Of a stretch of DNA of 36,482 nucleotides, positions 6,379 to 13,803 are shown piece after piece; position 1 is the first letter of the stretch; every line of letters starts with the position of its first letter. A program made the translations under genes and the position numbers. The notes under the pieces are model-generated. The model saw only the letters and a list, made by a program, of their open reading frames with translations, was not told the origin of the DNA and did not search any database. Source of the DNA: a virus; the IMG/VR virus record IMGVR_UViG_3300030101_003074, positions 1 to 36,482 of that record, one strand, 5' to 3'.

Positions 6379-7874
6379 GGTATCTCCTCCTTCATAGAAG
6401 GTAAATCTAAATTAACCTCTTCTTTCTCCTGATCAGGCACGTACCACATATAAACTAACCTACCACGAACTCTTTTACGAGTATCGCCACCTCCTATTTG
6501 TTTAATACGTGCCCCCATCTGAGTTGTTGTGAACTCAGTAAATCTTTTCTTCATAAGATACTCTTCTAGTGAAGACATCTTGAAGTAGATTTTTCCTTCT
6601 TCTGACCAAGCTTTTCCGATAAGTATCTCTTCAATATTGAGTGCCTTACCTTGGTCATTAATAAAATTATCCAAGTGTTGTTCAAACCGACCTTCCTTTC
6701 TAACCTCTTTGGGCATTTCTATTATTTCGACTGATTGTAGTAGCTGCTGAATACGAGCAGTCCAGTCTCTATTACTCAATGGATTTGGGAGTACATTCAA
6801 ATTATCCATACAAGCTTTTCGAAACTTAGACTGCTCGAACAGGCTATCTGTGGTCAACTCCAAACGCCTACCATCAACGTTTAGAAACCAAACAGATTCA
6901 TCGGATTGATACTTTGTTAAGTCACCAAACTTGTGTTCGTAATCTACACCAATACCAAATTGTCTTTGACGACATAAATTAGAATTACAATGTGAACACA
7001 TTGGTTGATCCTTACACTTGTACGCATACTCTTTCTTTTCATGTTGCCTGATTGTTTTGTTTACCTGGTTAACAGATAAAGCTGGGTCCATGTATTTGTG
7101 ATTGAACTCAGATATCTTGTCTTGCCAGTGATCAGGAAAAGCTTTTTTTGCATACACTGCGTATTGATACAAAGCATTGTCTCTTGTACCTTCAGGGAAA
7201 CCCTCAGCCATCAAAGTTTCCAAACAAGGTGGACCATCCTTTAACTCTCTTGACTCTTCAACAACCTTTACATCTTTCAGTTCTTTTGGAGTCAAAACAT
7301 ATTTATCATATAATTGATAAAACTCTTCTACAGATAATGAATTACCCTCATCATCCATAGCATATCTCATACTCTCATCACCACCGTGATAAGGTAAATT
7401 TAAAAAATTACCTGTGTCTCCTCTGTCTTTTTTAATCTCTTCTTGCTTCGGAAATATTTCACAGTCAGCATATCCTAAAGAGGCAGCTATCTCTGATAGC
7501 TTTCTTCTCATTAAAGATGCAGGCACAGATTGTTTTGCAAAAAGAAATAGATGTGCCCCGCCACTCTTTGAACGACACACAATCATAGGAATATTTTTAG
7601 CTCTTAATTTTTTTATTATTGCTTTGAAATCAAGAGGATACTTATCAATATCGCAACAGCCCCAATAGCAATTAGAATCATCCATAATAGGAATGATCCC
7701 TAAGCCAGGGTCTTTGCCGTCTAGATGAGCATCATAGTATTGATCAAACAAAGGTTCTTTTTTGATGTAAGCTTTACCAGATAACTTACCATTCTCCTTT
7801 GTTTCACCTTTAAAATAGACACCATAAGCTCTATCTAAACCTTTAAATATCTCTCTAAATTTCTCGTATTTCAA
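6372..7874 (-). CDS. Archaeo-eukaryotic-type primase (PrimPol-like)
   Basis: About 500 aa. The AEP catalytic core is visible: motif I DID at 75-77 (CCDIDKYP), motif II SKSGGAH at 102-108 and motif III region EIFPKQ at 139-144, followed by NFLNLPYHGG at 156-165. A C-terminal primase-type segment (about 225-285) leads to a four-cysteine cluster (C287, C293, C296, C301), a probable zinc site. The last residues are MKEEIPF. I prefer the TTG at 7874, which has GGGAG 5 bases upstream; a GTG at 7880 overlaps that ribosome binding site. It would make primers for the family A polymerase. The closest known use of such primases is in phage and TOTE-type mobile systems. Confidence 0.88.
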   Translation of the reverse strand: MKYEKFREIFKGLDRAYGVYFKGETKENGKLSGKAYIKKEPLFDQYYDAHLDGKDPGLGIIPIMDDSNCYWGCCDIDKYPLDFKAIIKKLRAKNIPMIVCRSKSGGAHLFLFAKQSVPASLMRRKLSEIAASLGYADCEIFPKQEEIKKDRGDTGNFLNLPYHGGDESMRYAMDDEGNSLSVEEFYQLYDKYVLTPKELKDVKVVEESRELKDGPPCLETLMAEGFPEGTRDNALYQYAVYAKKAFPDHWQDKISEFNHKYMDPALSVNQVNKTIRQHEKKEYAYKCKDQPMCSHCNSNLCRQRQFGIGVDYEHKFGDLTKYQSDESVWFLNVDGRRLELTTDSLFEQSKFRKACMDNLNVLPNPLSNRDWTARIQQLLQSVEIIEMPKEVRKEGRFEQHLDNFINDQGKALNIEEILIGKAWSEEGKIYFKMSSLEEYLMKKRFTEFTTTQMGARIKQIGGGDTRKRVRGRLVYMWYVPDQEKEEVNLDLPSMKEEIPF

Positions 7875-7893
7875 ATGCACTCCCGAAAATAAA

Positions 7894-7910
7894 GGGGGCT
7901 TATAGCCCCC
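7894..7910 (-). terminator. Intrinsic terminator after the SSB-like gene
   Basis: GGGGGCT (7894-7900) and AGCCCCC (7904-7910) form a perfect 7-bp GC-rich stem, extended by one A-T pair, with a three-base loop. Read on the minus strand it is followed by TTTATTTTC. It sits between the stop of the SSB-like gene (7919) and the primase start (7874), and could reduce transcription into the primase-methyltransferase-helicase-polymerase genes. On the plus strand the following tract is poor in T. Confidence 0.75.
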
Positions 7911-7918
7911 TAGTTAAT

Positions 7919-8752
7919 TTAAAATGGTATGCTTGAATCTGAGTCACTAGATGAAGTCTCTGTTTCTTCATAAGAAACATTTCTTTCACCTTTTCTACAA
8001 CTCTCTTCAAACTCTTTAGCCATATTAAGCAAGTCACCACCGTTAGGTAGTTCGGTGAGAACTGCTTCCTTGGTAGGACCATTCCAACCATACCAAGTGC
8101 CTTTGTCGTTAGACTCCTTCATTGTCGTCCACTTATAAATGTGAGCGAATGCAGGAGCTGCGAACAAGTTTCCGTTTTTTCCTTTGAGGAATTGTCTCTT
8201 CATCATGGTGTTCCAACGCTTACTGTGTTTAAGCTGTGTAGACTTAAACGTAATTACAGCAGGTGATGGCACATCGTCTTTGCCAATAACCAAAACAAAA
8301 TGGTTATGACAAGTGTCAATGTAATTACCAGTGTCGAGCCTATCCTTATTCTGATCGTCTCTCTTTGTTTTCATCAGAATATCAGAGTTAGCATCATACA
8401 CATTGATAGGCGCACCTGACCCTTGTCCACGGTCCGCCCACTCAACATACTGAAGCTGAAAGTAACAAGGCACGACTCTCAAACCTTCATCAGATTTGTA
8501 TAGTTCTTGAGTCACGGTATTGTAAATCATACCTGCCTTCGCACCTTCTATCTCTTCAAGTTCTGGTGAGAGTTGCATCAATATTTTTACTCTTGGTGTA
8601 GCCATTGTATCGTTAGATACATTCTGTAAGCCTCTACCACTGAGAGCCTCCAGGCTATCAAGAGTCACAGGTGCAACTGCCTGTGTTTTCTTTTCTTGTA
8701 CTGCTTTACCAGCAGACATCTTCTTCTTATTTACGGTTTTTCTCTTACGCAT
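7919..8752 (-). CDS. Conserved phage protein, probable ssDNA-binding protein
   Basis: A 277-aa protein with a very basic start (MRKRKTVNKKK), a central globular region (about 50-250; TPRVKILMQLSPEL, AGMIYNTVTQE) and a serine/acidic tail ending SDSDSSIPF. The tail resembles the acidic tip of bacterial SSB proteins, which ends in DDDIPF and recruits partner enzymes. I know the central region from replication clusters of many phages, usually annotated hypothetical. GGAGATAACT precedes the ATG. It is first before the terminator, so it is likely made in higher amount than the downstream enzymes, fitting a stoichiometric DNA-binding role. The SSB role is inferred from the tail and context. Confidence 0.7.
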   Translation of the reverse strand: MRKRKTVNKKKMSAGKAVQEKKTQAVAPVTLDSLEALSGRGLQNVSNDTMATPRVKILMQLSPELEEIEGAKAGMIYNTVTQELYKSDEGLRVVPCYFQLQYVEWADRGQGSGAPINVYDANSDILMKTKRDDQNKDRLDTGNYIDTCHNHFVLVIGKDDVPSPAVITFKSTQLKHSKRWNTMMKRQFLKGKNGNLFAAPAFAHIYKWTTMKESNDKGTWYGWNGPTKEAVLTELPNGGDLLNMAKEFEESCRKGERNVSYEETETSSSDSDSSIPF

Positions 8753-8754
8753 AG

Positions 8755-9321
8755 TTATCTCCTTATCTTTATTTCGTTCAAGACATGTACCCCGAAAAGA
8801 TCTAAAGGTAATTCGTGCGGGTTGCCTTTATCCAGCTGCTCTTTAAAAAAAGCTTTAAGAGTGCTTGGATGTATTTTGGCATCATCCACCGGTTGAAGTC
8901 CTTGCTCTTCGATTGCACGTATGAACTGTTCTGCTTGAGAGTCTTCGCCTTTAGCGAAGTTTGCTTTTACCTCACGCTTGATCAGATCACCGAATCCTTT
9001 GTTTCGTAGTATATCAAAAGCTTCAGATTGAATCTCTTTTTTGATATGTGCTACTACTTTTTCGGAAGCAGTGACTTTTGATCCATTAGCCAAGGTAAGT
9101 GAAGATAGATTCTTAGCCCTAAGCAACTCGGTTGTCTCATCATACAACTTCTGTAACTTTTGATTGAGTCCTTTTTTATGAGCCTCAATGTTCTCAAGTT
9201 CAGCTACAGTTGATTCGATTTCATGACACTTCGAGCCCAATGAGGACAAAGATCCATCATCAAGTTTACCTAAATCCTTAGACGATTCTTCTAAAGACTC
9301 AAGTATAGATGCGTTAGTCAT
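8755..9321 (-). CDS. Conserved coiled-coil phage protein of replication region
   Basis: 188 aa. The N-terminal half (about 20-75) is helical and likely coiled coil (ESTVAELENIEAHKKGLNQK). It is followed by NGSKVTASEKV, then GFGDLIKREVKANFAKGEDSQA and IHPSTLKAFFKEQL, ending LPLDLFGVHVLNEIKI. These C-terminal words are shared by a phage family of unknown function that I have seen beside replication genes. The start has AGGAG with good spacing. It overlaps the upstream gene by one base and leads directly into the SSB-like gene, so a role in handling DNA or the replisome is plausible but unproven. Confidence 0.75.
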   Translation of the reverse strand: MTNASILESLEESSKDLGKLDDGSLSSLGSKCHEIESTVAELENIEAHKKGLNQKLQKLYDETTELLRAKNLSSLTLANGSKVTASEKVVAHIKKEIQSEAFDILRNKGFGDLIKREVKANFAKGEDSQAEQFIRAIEEQGLQPVDDAKIHPSTLKAFFKEQLDKGNPHELPLDLFGVHVLNEIKIRR

Positions 9322-9638
9322 TACGTTCTCCTATAGAGTTCTATTGATATAGGATAATACTTTTGATGTTTCTTATCCCACTTCAACAGATTAAATTTAC
9401 CACCATTCAACTCTGAGCAATATGCACATACAATGCCTATCAGAGAAGGGTCGCCCATACAAAGTATGTAATCATCGTCAGTAAACGTTTTGATTGCACG
9501 CTTCATCTTTGCAACAGCTGGTCCTGGACTCAGGACAACTTGATAGTTTGGTGGCATGACAGGGACAAGTTCACCATACTTATCAGCAGATAATATGTCC
9601 TTACCAGGCATTTCTTGTACTACATATACTTTACTCAA
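9321..9638 (-). CDS. Conserved small phage protein, 105 aa
   Basis: First gene of the leftward operon. It starts at a TTG (9638) with AAGG five bases upstream, about 20 bases from the promoter at 9660-9689. Recognisable words are VYVVQEMPGKD at the N-terminus, DDYILCMGDPSLIGIV (residues about 54-69) and LKWDKKHQKYYPI near the end. These are typical of a small conserved family in marine and other tailed phages. No catalytic motif is evident and the function is unknown. Confidence 0.75.
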   Translation of the reverse strand: MSKVYVVQEMPGKDILSADKYGELVPVMPPNYQVVLSPGPAVAKMKRAIKTFTDDDYILCMGDPSLIGIVCAYCSELNGGKFNLLKWDKKHQKYYPISIELYRRT

Positions 9639-9659
9639 TGTTACCTTCTTTCTAGTGTA

Positions 9660-9689
9660 ATTATATAATACTTGATATCTAAATTACAA
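9660..9689 (-). promoter_or_regulatory. Sigma-70-like promoter for the leftward replication operon
   Basis: On the minus strand TTGTAA (9684-9689), 18 bases, then TATAAT (9660-9665) and TA. Its boxes, flanks (CTTGTAATT ... TATAATTA) and spacer length match the promoter at 1739-1768. It shares DNA with the rightward promoter at 9672-9699, so the two would compete for RNA polymerase. Confidence 0.6.
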
Positions 9690-9699
9690 GCACTATATT
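9672..9699 (+). promoter_or_regulatory. Sigma-70-like promoter for the rightward island
   Basis: TTGATA (9672-9677, 5 of 6 consensus) is followed after 16 bases by TATATT (9694-9699, 5 of 6). It lies 16 bases before the ATG of the SNF2-like gene, so the leader is very short. It overlaps the divergent minus-strand promoter. The sequence between CTTG (9671) and CAAG (9690) is an imperfect inverted repeat that could also be an operator. Confidence 0.5.
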
Positions 9700-9714
9700 C
9701 TAAAGTAGAAAGTT

Positions 9715-11157
9715 ATGAAAAAATTACAGGACTATCCGTTTAAGACTGAGCCTTTTGCTCATCAATTAGCTGCATTGGGCGCTGCCCTTGATAAGGAAGA
9801 GTTTGCCTGGTTCATGGAAATGGGAACAGGTAAAACACTGGTAGCCATATATAATGCTAGCTGGTTGTGGGATCAAGGAGATATAGAAACCCTCATGGTT
9901 ATAGCTCCTAAAACTGTATATAAAAACTGGAAAAGAGAACTTAAGAGTCATCTACCTGAACATATAACACCTGATATTTTTGTATGGGGATCTGATAACA
10001 AAGCAGAGGATAGAAAAAAATTAGAAAAAGTATTCTTACCGAACGACAACTTTAAAATTTTATTAATGAATGTAGAAGCCTTCAGTACAAAGAAAGGCGT
10101 TGACTTTGCCAAGAAGTTTTTACTTGCACATAAAGCAATGGTAGCAGTTGATGAAAGCACAACAATAAAAAACCCTACAGCAGCTAGAACTAAAAATATA
10201 TTAAAGCTTTCTTCGCTTATCAAATACAGACGCATCATGACAGGATCTCCAGTGACTCGTTCACCCATAGATCTATATGCTCAGTGTGCTTTTTTGAGTG
10301 AAGACCTATTGGGGTTTAGTTCTTTTTGGACATTTAAAAATAGATACTGTGTCATGGTAAAAAGAAACATGCCTACGCATCAGTTTAGTATGATAGTTAG
10401 CTATCAAAGACTTGGAGAGTTAGCTGAAAAACTAGACAACTTTTCATACAGAGTTTTAAAAGACGATTGCTTAGATCTTCCTGAAAAAATATATCAGGTT
10501 AGAAATGTTTCAATGACTCCAAAGCAATTGGAGATGTATGTCACTATGAAAAGAATGGCCATAGCTGAGTTAGAGGGAGAAAGGCTGACAGCCCTATCAG
10601 CGCTAACCCAAATATTAAGGCTACATCAGATAGTGTGCGGGCACGTAAAACTAGATAATGGAGAAGTAAAGCCAGTAGAGAATAACAGGTTAAAAGAATT
10701 AATGAATATACTAGAAGAGACATCAGGCAAAGTTCTTATCTGGGCAAACTATAGACATGATATTCAAGCGATTGCAACTGAAATATCAAAGGTGCATGGT
10801 CCAAGTTCCGTTGCAACTTTCTATGGAGACACTGGAAGTGAAGAAAGACAACAAATTGTAGATGACTTTCAAAATGGCGAAGACCTTCGTTATTTTGTTG
10901 GTAATCCAAAAACAGGAGGCTATGGTTTAACTTTAACCAAGAGCCACACTGTGATATACTATAGTAACTCTTATGACTTAGAAGTCCGACTACAATCGGA
11001 GGATAGAGTGCACCGCATAGGACAAACATCAAAGGTCACTTATGTTGACCTAGTAACTGAAGGCACTGTAGATGAAAAGATTGTACAAAGTTTGAGGAAT
11101 AAGATTAATTTAGCGACGGAAGTCATGGGAGAGGAGTTAAAACAATGGCTGATTTAA
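9715..11157 (+). CDS. SNF2-like superfamily 2 helicase/ATPase
   Basis: 480 aa with the SF2/SNF2 motif set: EMGTGKT (35-41), AP.TVYKNW (64-72), DEST in place of DEAH (146-149), MTGSPVTRSP (175-184), GNPKTGGYGLTL (396-407), and QSEDRVHRIGQ (427-437) followed by YVDLVTEGTVDEKI. The compact size, without extra DNA-binding domains, fits phage SNF2 proteins. They use ATP to translocate on duplex DNA or displace bound proteins; the exact role in phage is uncertain. It opens the only plus-strand operon and overlaps the PP-loop gene by 13 bases. The ribosome binding site is weak (AGAAAG). Confidence 0.92.
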   Translation: MKKLQDYPFKTEPFAHQLAALGAALDKEEFAWFMEMGTGKTLVAIYNASWLWDQGDIETLMVIAPKTVYKNWKRELKSHLPEHITPDIFVWGSDNKAEDRKKLEKVFLPNDNFKILLMNVEAFSTKKGVDFAKKFLLAHKAMVAVDESTTIKNPTAARTKNILKLSSLIKYRRIMTGSPVTRSPIDLYAQCAFLSEDLLGFSSFWTFKNRYCVMVKRNMPTHQFSMIVSYQRLGELAEKLDNFSYRVLKDDCLDLPEKIYQVRNVSMTPKQLEMYVTMKRMAIAELEGERLTALSALTQILRLHQIVCGHVKLDNGEVKPVENNRLKELMNILEETSGKVLIWANYRHDIQAIATEISKVHGPSSVATFYGDTGSEERQQIVDDFQNGEDLRYFVGNPKTGGYGLTLTKSHTVIYYSNSYDLEVRLQSEDRVHRIGQTSKVTYVDLVTEGTVDEKIVQSLRNKINLATEVMGEELKQWLI

Positions 11158-11990
11158 GAGTATTATCCTTAGGAGCGGGAGTGCAATCAAGCACTTTAGC
11201 CTTTATGTATGAGTATGGTGAAATAGGTCCAATGCCAGATTTTGCTGTATTTGCAGACACAATGGCAGAGCCTAAAGAAGTTTATGAATGGTTTGACTGG
11301 ATGAAGGGTAAAATTAAAAATTATCCTATTCATGTAATCAGTGCAGGAGACATAGAACAAGATTCAATTGAGGCAGCAGAAGGTTTGCATACTTCTAGAA
11401 CTCCTCCTTTCTTTACAAAAGACCCAAAGAAACACAGCATGGGTATCTTGACCAGGCAGTGCACTGGTCACTACAAAATTGAACCTATTCACAAATACAT
11501 TAGAACACACATGGGATATAAAAAAGGACAACGTGTTAAAAAAGGCACTGTTGTTGAAATGATCATGGGCATATCCCGTGATGAAACCTATCGTGTAAAA
11601 GAGGCCAGGAAGCCTTGGATCAAGAATGTTTACCCACTAGTTGACAGAAACATCACTAGAGCGATGTGTAAGAAATGGTTTGAGGATCACACTATGCCTA
11701 AACCACCAAGGTCAGCTTGTACTTTTTGTCCTTATAAAACATGGAAAGAATGGAAGTATTTAAAAGATAATTCACCTGAAGAGTTTCAACACGTTATTGA
11801 ATTTGAAAAAAAGATTAATGGTGGGTTTAAAGGTATGCGTGAAGGCTACACTGTCTTTGTAACCAAAGAAGGTAAACCTTTGAGTGAAATTGATATTGAT
11901 GAGAAGGCAAAAGACAATGGTCAGTTGTCCATGTTCGACGAATTAGGTGGTGTTACATTCAATGATTGCGAAGGTATGTGCGGTGTATGA
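11145..11990 (+). CDS. PP-loop ATPase, PAPS-reductase-like, probable Fe-S enzyme
   Basis: 281 aa. The PP-loop SLGAGVQSS (8-16) marks an N-type ATP pyrophosphatase of the PAPS reductase/adenine nucleotide alpha-hydrolase superfamily. Other family features are RQCTGHYKIEPIHKYI (104-119), GISRDETYR (142-150), YPL (163-165) and SACTFCPYKTW (190-200). Cysteines C106, C192, C195 and C275 or C279 could hold an Fe-S cluster. Members adenylate or sulfurate substrates; DndC in DNA phosphorothioation is a relative. Here it is paired with an SNF2 helicase and lies near dcm, suggesting nucleic-acid modification, but no DndA/B/D/E partner is visible. Sulfate assimilation or tRNA thiolation are alternatives. 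Confidence 0.85.
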   Translation: MADLRVLSLGAGVQSSTLAFMYEYGEIGPMPDFAVFADTMAEPKEVYEWFDWMKGKIKNYPIHVISAGDIEQDSIEAAEGLHTSRTPPFFTKDPKKHSMGILTRQCTGHYKIEPIHKYIRTHMGYKKGQRVKKGTVVEMIMGISRDETYRVKEARKPWIKNVYPLVDRNITRAMCKKWFEDHTMPKPPRSACTFCPYKTWKEWKYLKDNSPEEFQHVIEFEKKINGGFKGMREGYTVFVTKEGKPLSEIDIDEKAKDNGQLSMFDELGGVTFNDCEGMCGV

Positions 11991-12220
11991 GTAGAATCGT
12001 ATACCAAGATGGAAAATTACTTTTAAGTTTAACAAGAGAAGAAGCCCAAAGAGCCATGAATAATATTGGTATGCCGATTGAATTAGACATAGGTCAGCTA
12101 AAAGTATTTCAAGAAGACATACACAAAGCTGCCATGCAACACTGGTCCAGGGTCGAAGTTTACAAAGCCGTAGAAGAACATCAGCTATCGCATAATCGCA
12201 AATCTAAAAGAAAAAAATAA
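11987..12220 (+). CDS. Small hypothetical protein, 77 aa
   Basis: The ATG at 11987 overlaps the PP-loop stop as ATGA, so I prefer it to the in-frame ATG at 11966. Visible features are SRIVYQDGKLLLSLTREEAQRAM at the start, written here as SRIVYQDGK then LLLSLTREEAQRAM, helical middle segments, and a strongly basic tail (NRKSKRKK) that could bind nucleic acid. No family is recognised. Co-translation with the PP-loop enzyme suggests a common pathway. Confidence 0.65.
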   Translation: MSRIVYQDGKLLLSLTREEAQRAMNNIGMPIELDIGQLKVFQEDIHKAAMQHWSRVEVYKAVEEHQLSHNRKSKRKK

Positions 12221-12252
12221 ATGTATATTCTCCACGACAAAGGAGAATTACA

Positions 12253-12432
12253 ATGTACAACTTAACCAATAAAGCAAAGCAACACTTTCTAAATTTTTTT
12301 AAAAGTGATGTCGATAAAGAACAAGAATTAAAGGACTTCCTAAAAGCTGAATACAAGAAAGACTGGAAAGCAGCCTATGCTTGGTATTTAGAAGAGGGTA
12401 CCTTACCCAACTACGTCAGAAGAACTCTTTAG
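12253..12432 (+). CDS. Small hypothetical protein, 59 aa
   Basis: AAAGGAGAATTACA gives a strong ribosome binding site to the ATG at 12253. The 59-residue product is helical and charged, rich in lysine and aromatic residues (KAEYKKDWKAAYAWYLEEG), and ends PNYVRRTL. It is the last gene of the rightward operon. Its stop overlaps the end of the convergent lysozyme gene by 4 bases, with no terminator hairpin in between. Function is unknown. Confidence 0.7.
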   Translation: MYNLTNKAKQHFLNFFKSDVDKEQELKDFLKAEYKKDWKAAYAWYLEEGTLPNYVRRTL

Positions 12433-12878
12433 GTATTAGCTATGATTTCAGCAAGGTGCTCACAGCGCTTCGGTGTCTGTGAATGCCACCTGGAGTCTTT
12501 CATTTCTTCAGAGGCTTTTTTCCAATCCTTAACTCTCATTGCTTTCCACATCTTGGCAAACTTTCGAACACCATTTGTTCCCAGCTGAAACACCATTTCA
12601 AGAATCACCTCTGACACGTGTTGAGGTAAATCGTGTCCAATGCACTCATCTATAAGATGATCCGCCCCCGCAGCTGCTTTATTTAAGTCTATATCAAATA
12701 ATTCATTTACTTCGTCCATAGAGATTTCCACACCCTCTTTGTATCTTTCTCGCTCGTGAGGCTGAATAAGGTGCCCGATTCCGATCGTGGCTTTTCCTAA
12801 ACTGTCCAAATACATTTGTGTGCGTAGGCCTTCATGGTCCTGTACCCGTGCTCGAAGTTCGTCTGTAATTTTCATCAT
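12429..12878 (-). CDS. T4-type lysozyme endolysin (GH24)
   Basis: 149 aa from the ATG at 12878, which overlaps the previous stop as ATGA and follows GGGGAATTGGATC. The GH24 catalytic triad has T4 spacing: E16, D25 and T31 within HEGLRTQMYLDSLGKATIGIGH, given here as HEGLRTQMYLD then SLGKATIGIGH. The rest is the usual helical lobe. It cleaves the peptidoglycan glycan backbone at the end of infection. No signal peptide is present, so a holin or another route is needed; none is obvious apart from small peptides. It is the last gene of the late leftward module. Confidence 0.93.
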   Translation of the reverse strand: MMKITDELRARVQDHEGLRTQMYLDSLGKATIGIGHLIQPHERERYKEGVEISMDEVNELFDIDLNKAAAGADHLIDECIGHDLPQHVSEVILEMVFQLGTNGVRKFAKMWKAMRVKDWKKASEEMKDSRWHSQTPKRCEHLAEIIANT

Positions 12879-12967
12879 GATCCAATTCCCCAATGTATTG
12901 CATGTTCATCGGGTTTTCCTTTCTGAGGCAGAATTTTATCAAACAACTTTTTTAATTTCAACCACAT
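12875..12967 (-). CDS. 30-aa amphipathic peptide before lysozyme
   Basis: A 30-codon frame fills the space between the 277-aa virion protein (2-base gap) and the lysozyme start (ATGA overlap). The product begins MWLKLKKLFDKIL, which would form a short cationic amphipathic helix, then PQKGKPDEHAIHW. There is only a weak ribosome binding site, so coupling to the upstream gene is likely. Position next to the endolysin makes a lysis helper or membrane-active role conceivable, but it lacks a real transmembrane span and is not a classical holin. Confidence 0.55.
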   Translation of the reverse strand: MWLKLKKLFDKILPQKGKPDEHAIHWGIGS

Positions 12968-12969
12968 CT

Positions 12970-13803
12970 TTAACTTAAACCTAAAGTATCTAATTGTTCA
13001 TCAAATTTATCAAAGAAAGTTCCATCACCATATAAAGCTGGATTGTTCACAGGATCTAACAAAGATTCAAAATTAGATGCAGGAGGAATCTCAGGTTTAG
13101 TTTTAAGTTCTGTTTCGAAATTGTTAGGAAAAGCTGTCATAACACCAGTAGGTTCTTCAGTAACTGTGCCTGTTACTTCACTACCATAAGTAACTTTTGC
13201 TGGAGGAGGAAACATAAAATTATAAACATCCTTGGCACCTTCAAAAAACTTTGATGCCATTCCAAATCCAGGGATAATAGAAAGAGGACTAAAGTTAGAC
13301 ATAATGCCTTGATTTTCAACTATTGTGCCACCCGTTGTACTAGGAGTTCCCTTAGCATTGGGATCATAAGATAGAGTATTGTATCCTGTAAAAGCTCTTC
13401 TTATATCTCCCATAGCCTCTGAAAAGTTTCTGGGTGCTACCGCAGTAATACCAGGTTTACTCATTGATAAAACGGTCTGACCAGCGGCGTTTTTTAAAAT
13501 AATTGGATTGCCTTCTGCATCTCGTAAGCCTCCCATTTGTAGAGTGCCGTCATCCATTACTCGACCACCAAGACCAATGCCTTCTTGATACAGCTTTGAT
13601 TTGTCTACAAAACTTTGTAAGTCTGCAGGTCTATCATATTTAACCTGCTTTTGTTTATCTGCTCTAGCTAAGTCAGAAAAAGAACCACCAGGCACACTAC
13701 TGTCGGCAGCGCTCATGATTCTACTTATAGCAGATTTGCTAAGACTTTTTCCTTTACCGCCTTTAGCTTTATCCTTAAAACCTCTTGGAGCTCTTCTTAC
13801 CAT
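12970..13803 (-). CDS. Probable virion-associated protein, 277 aa
   Basis: No family is recognised with certainty. The N-terminus is very basic (MVRRAPRGFKDKAKGGKGK), followed by a mixed region (QSFVDKSKLYQEGIGLGG, LRDAEGNPI), a hydrophobic/glycine stretch around FSPLSIIPGFGMA and an acidic C-terminus. GAGGAG precedes the start, which overlaps the stop of the 948-aa gene by one base. Its place at the end of a run of large presumed internal virion proteins suggests a structural or ejection role. Confidence 0.6.
   Translation of the reverse strand: MVRRAPRGFKDKAKGGKGKSLSKSAISRIMSAADSSVPGGSFSDLARADKQKQVKYDRPADLQSFVDKSKLYQEGIGLGGRVMDDGTLQMGGLRDAEGNPIILKNAAGQTVLSMSKPGITAVAPRNFSEAMGDIRRAFTGYNTLSYDPNAKGTPSTTGGTIVENQGIMSNFSPLSIIPGFGMASKFFEGAKDVYNFMFPPPAKVTYGSEVTGTVTEEPTGVMTAFPNNFETELKTKPEIPPASNFESLLDPVNNPALYGDGTFFDKFDEQLDTLGLS

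Noticed and set aside
9948-10268. 106-codon minus-strand frame inside the SNF2-like gene
   Set aside because: Antisense shadow without ribosome binding site or recognisable motif.
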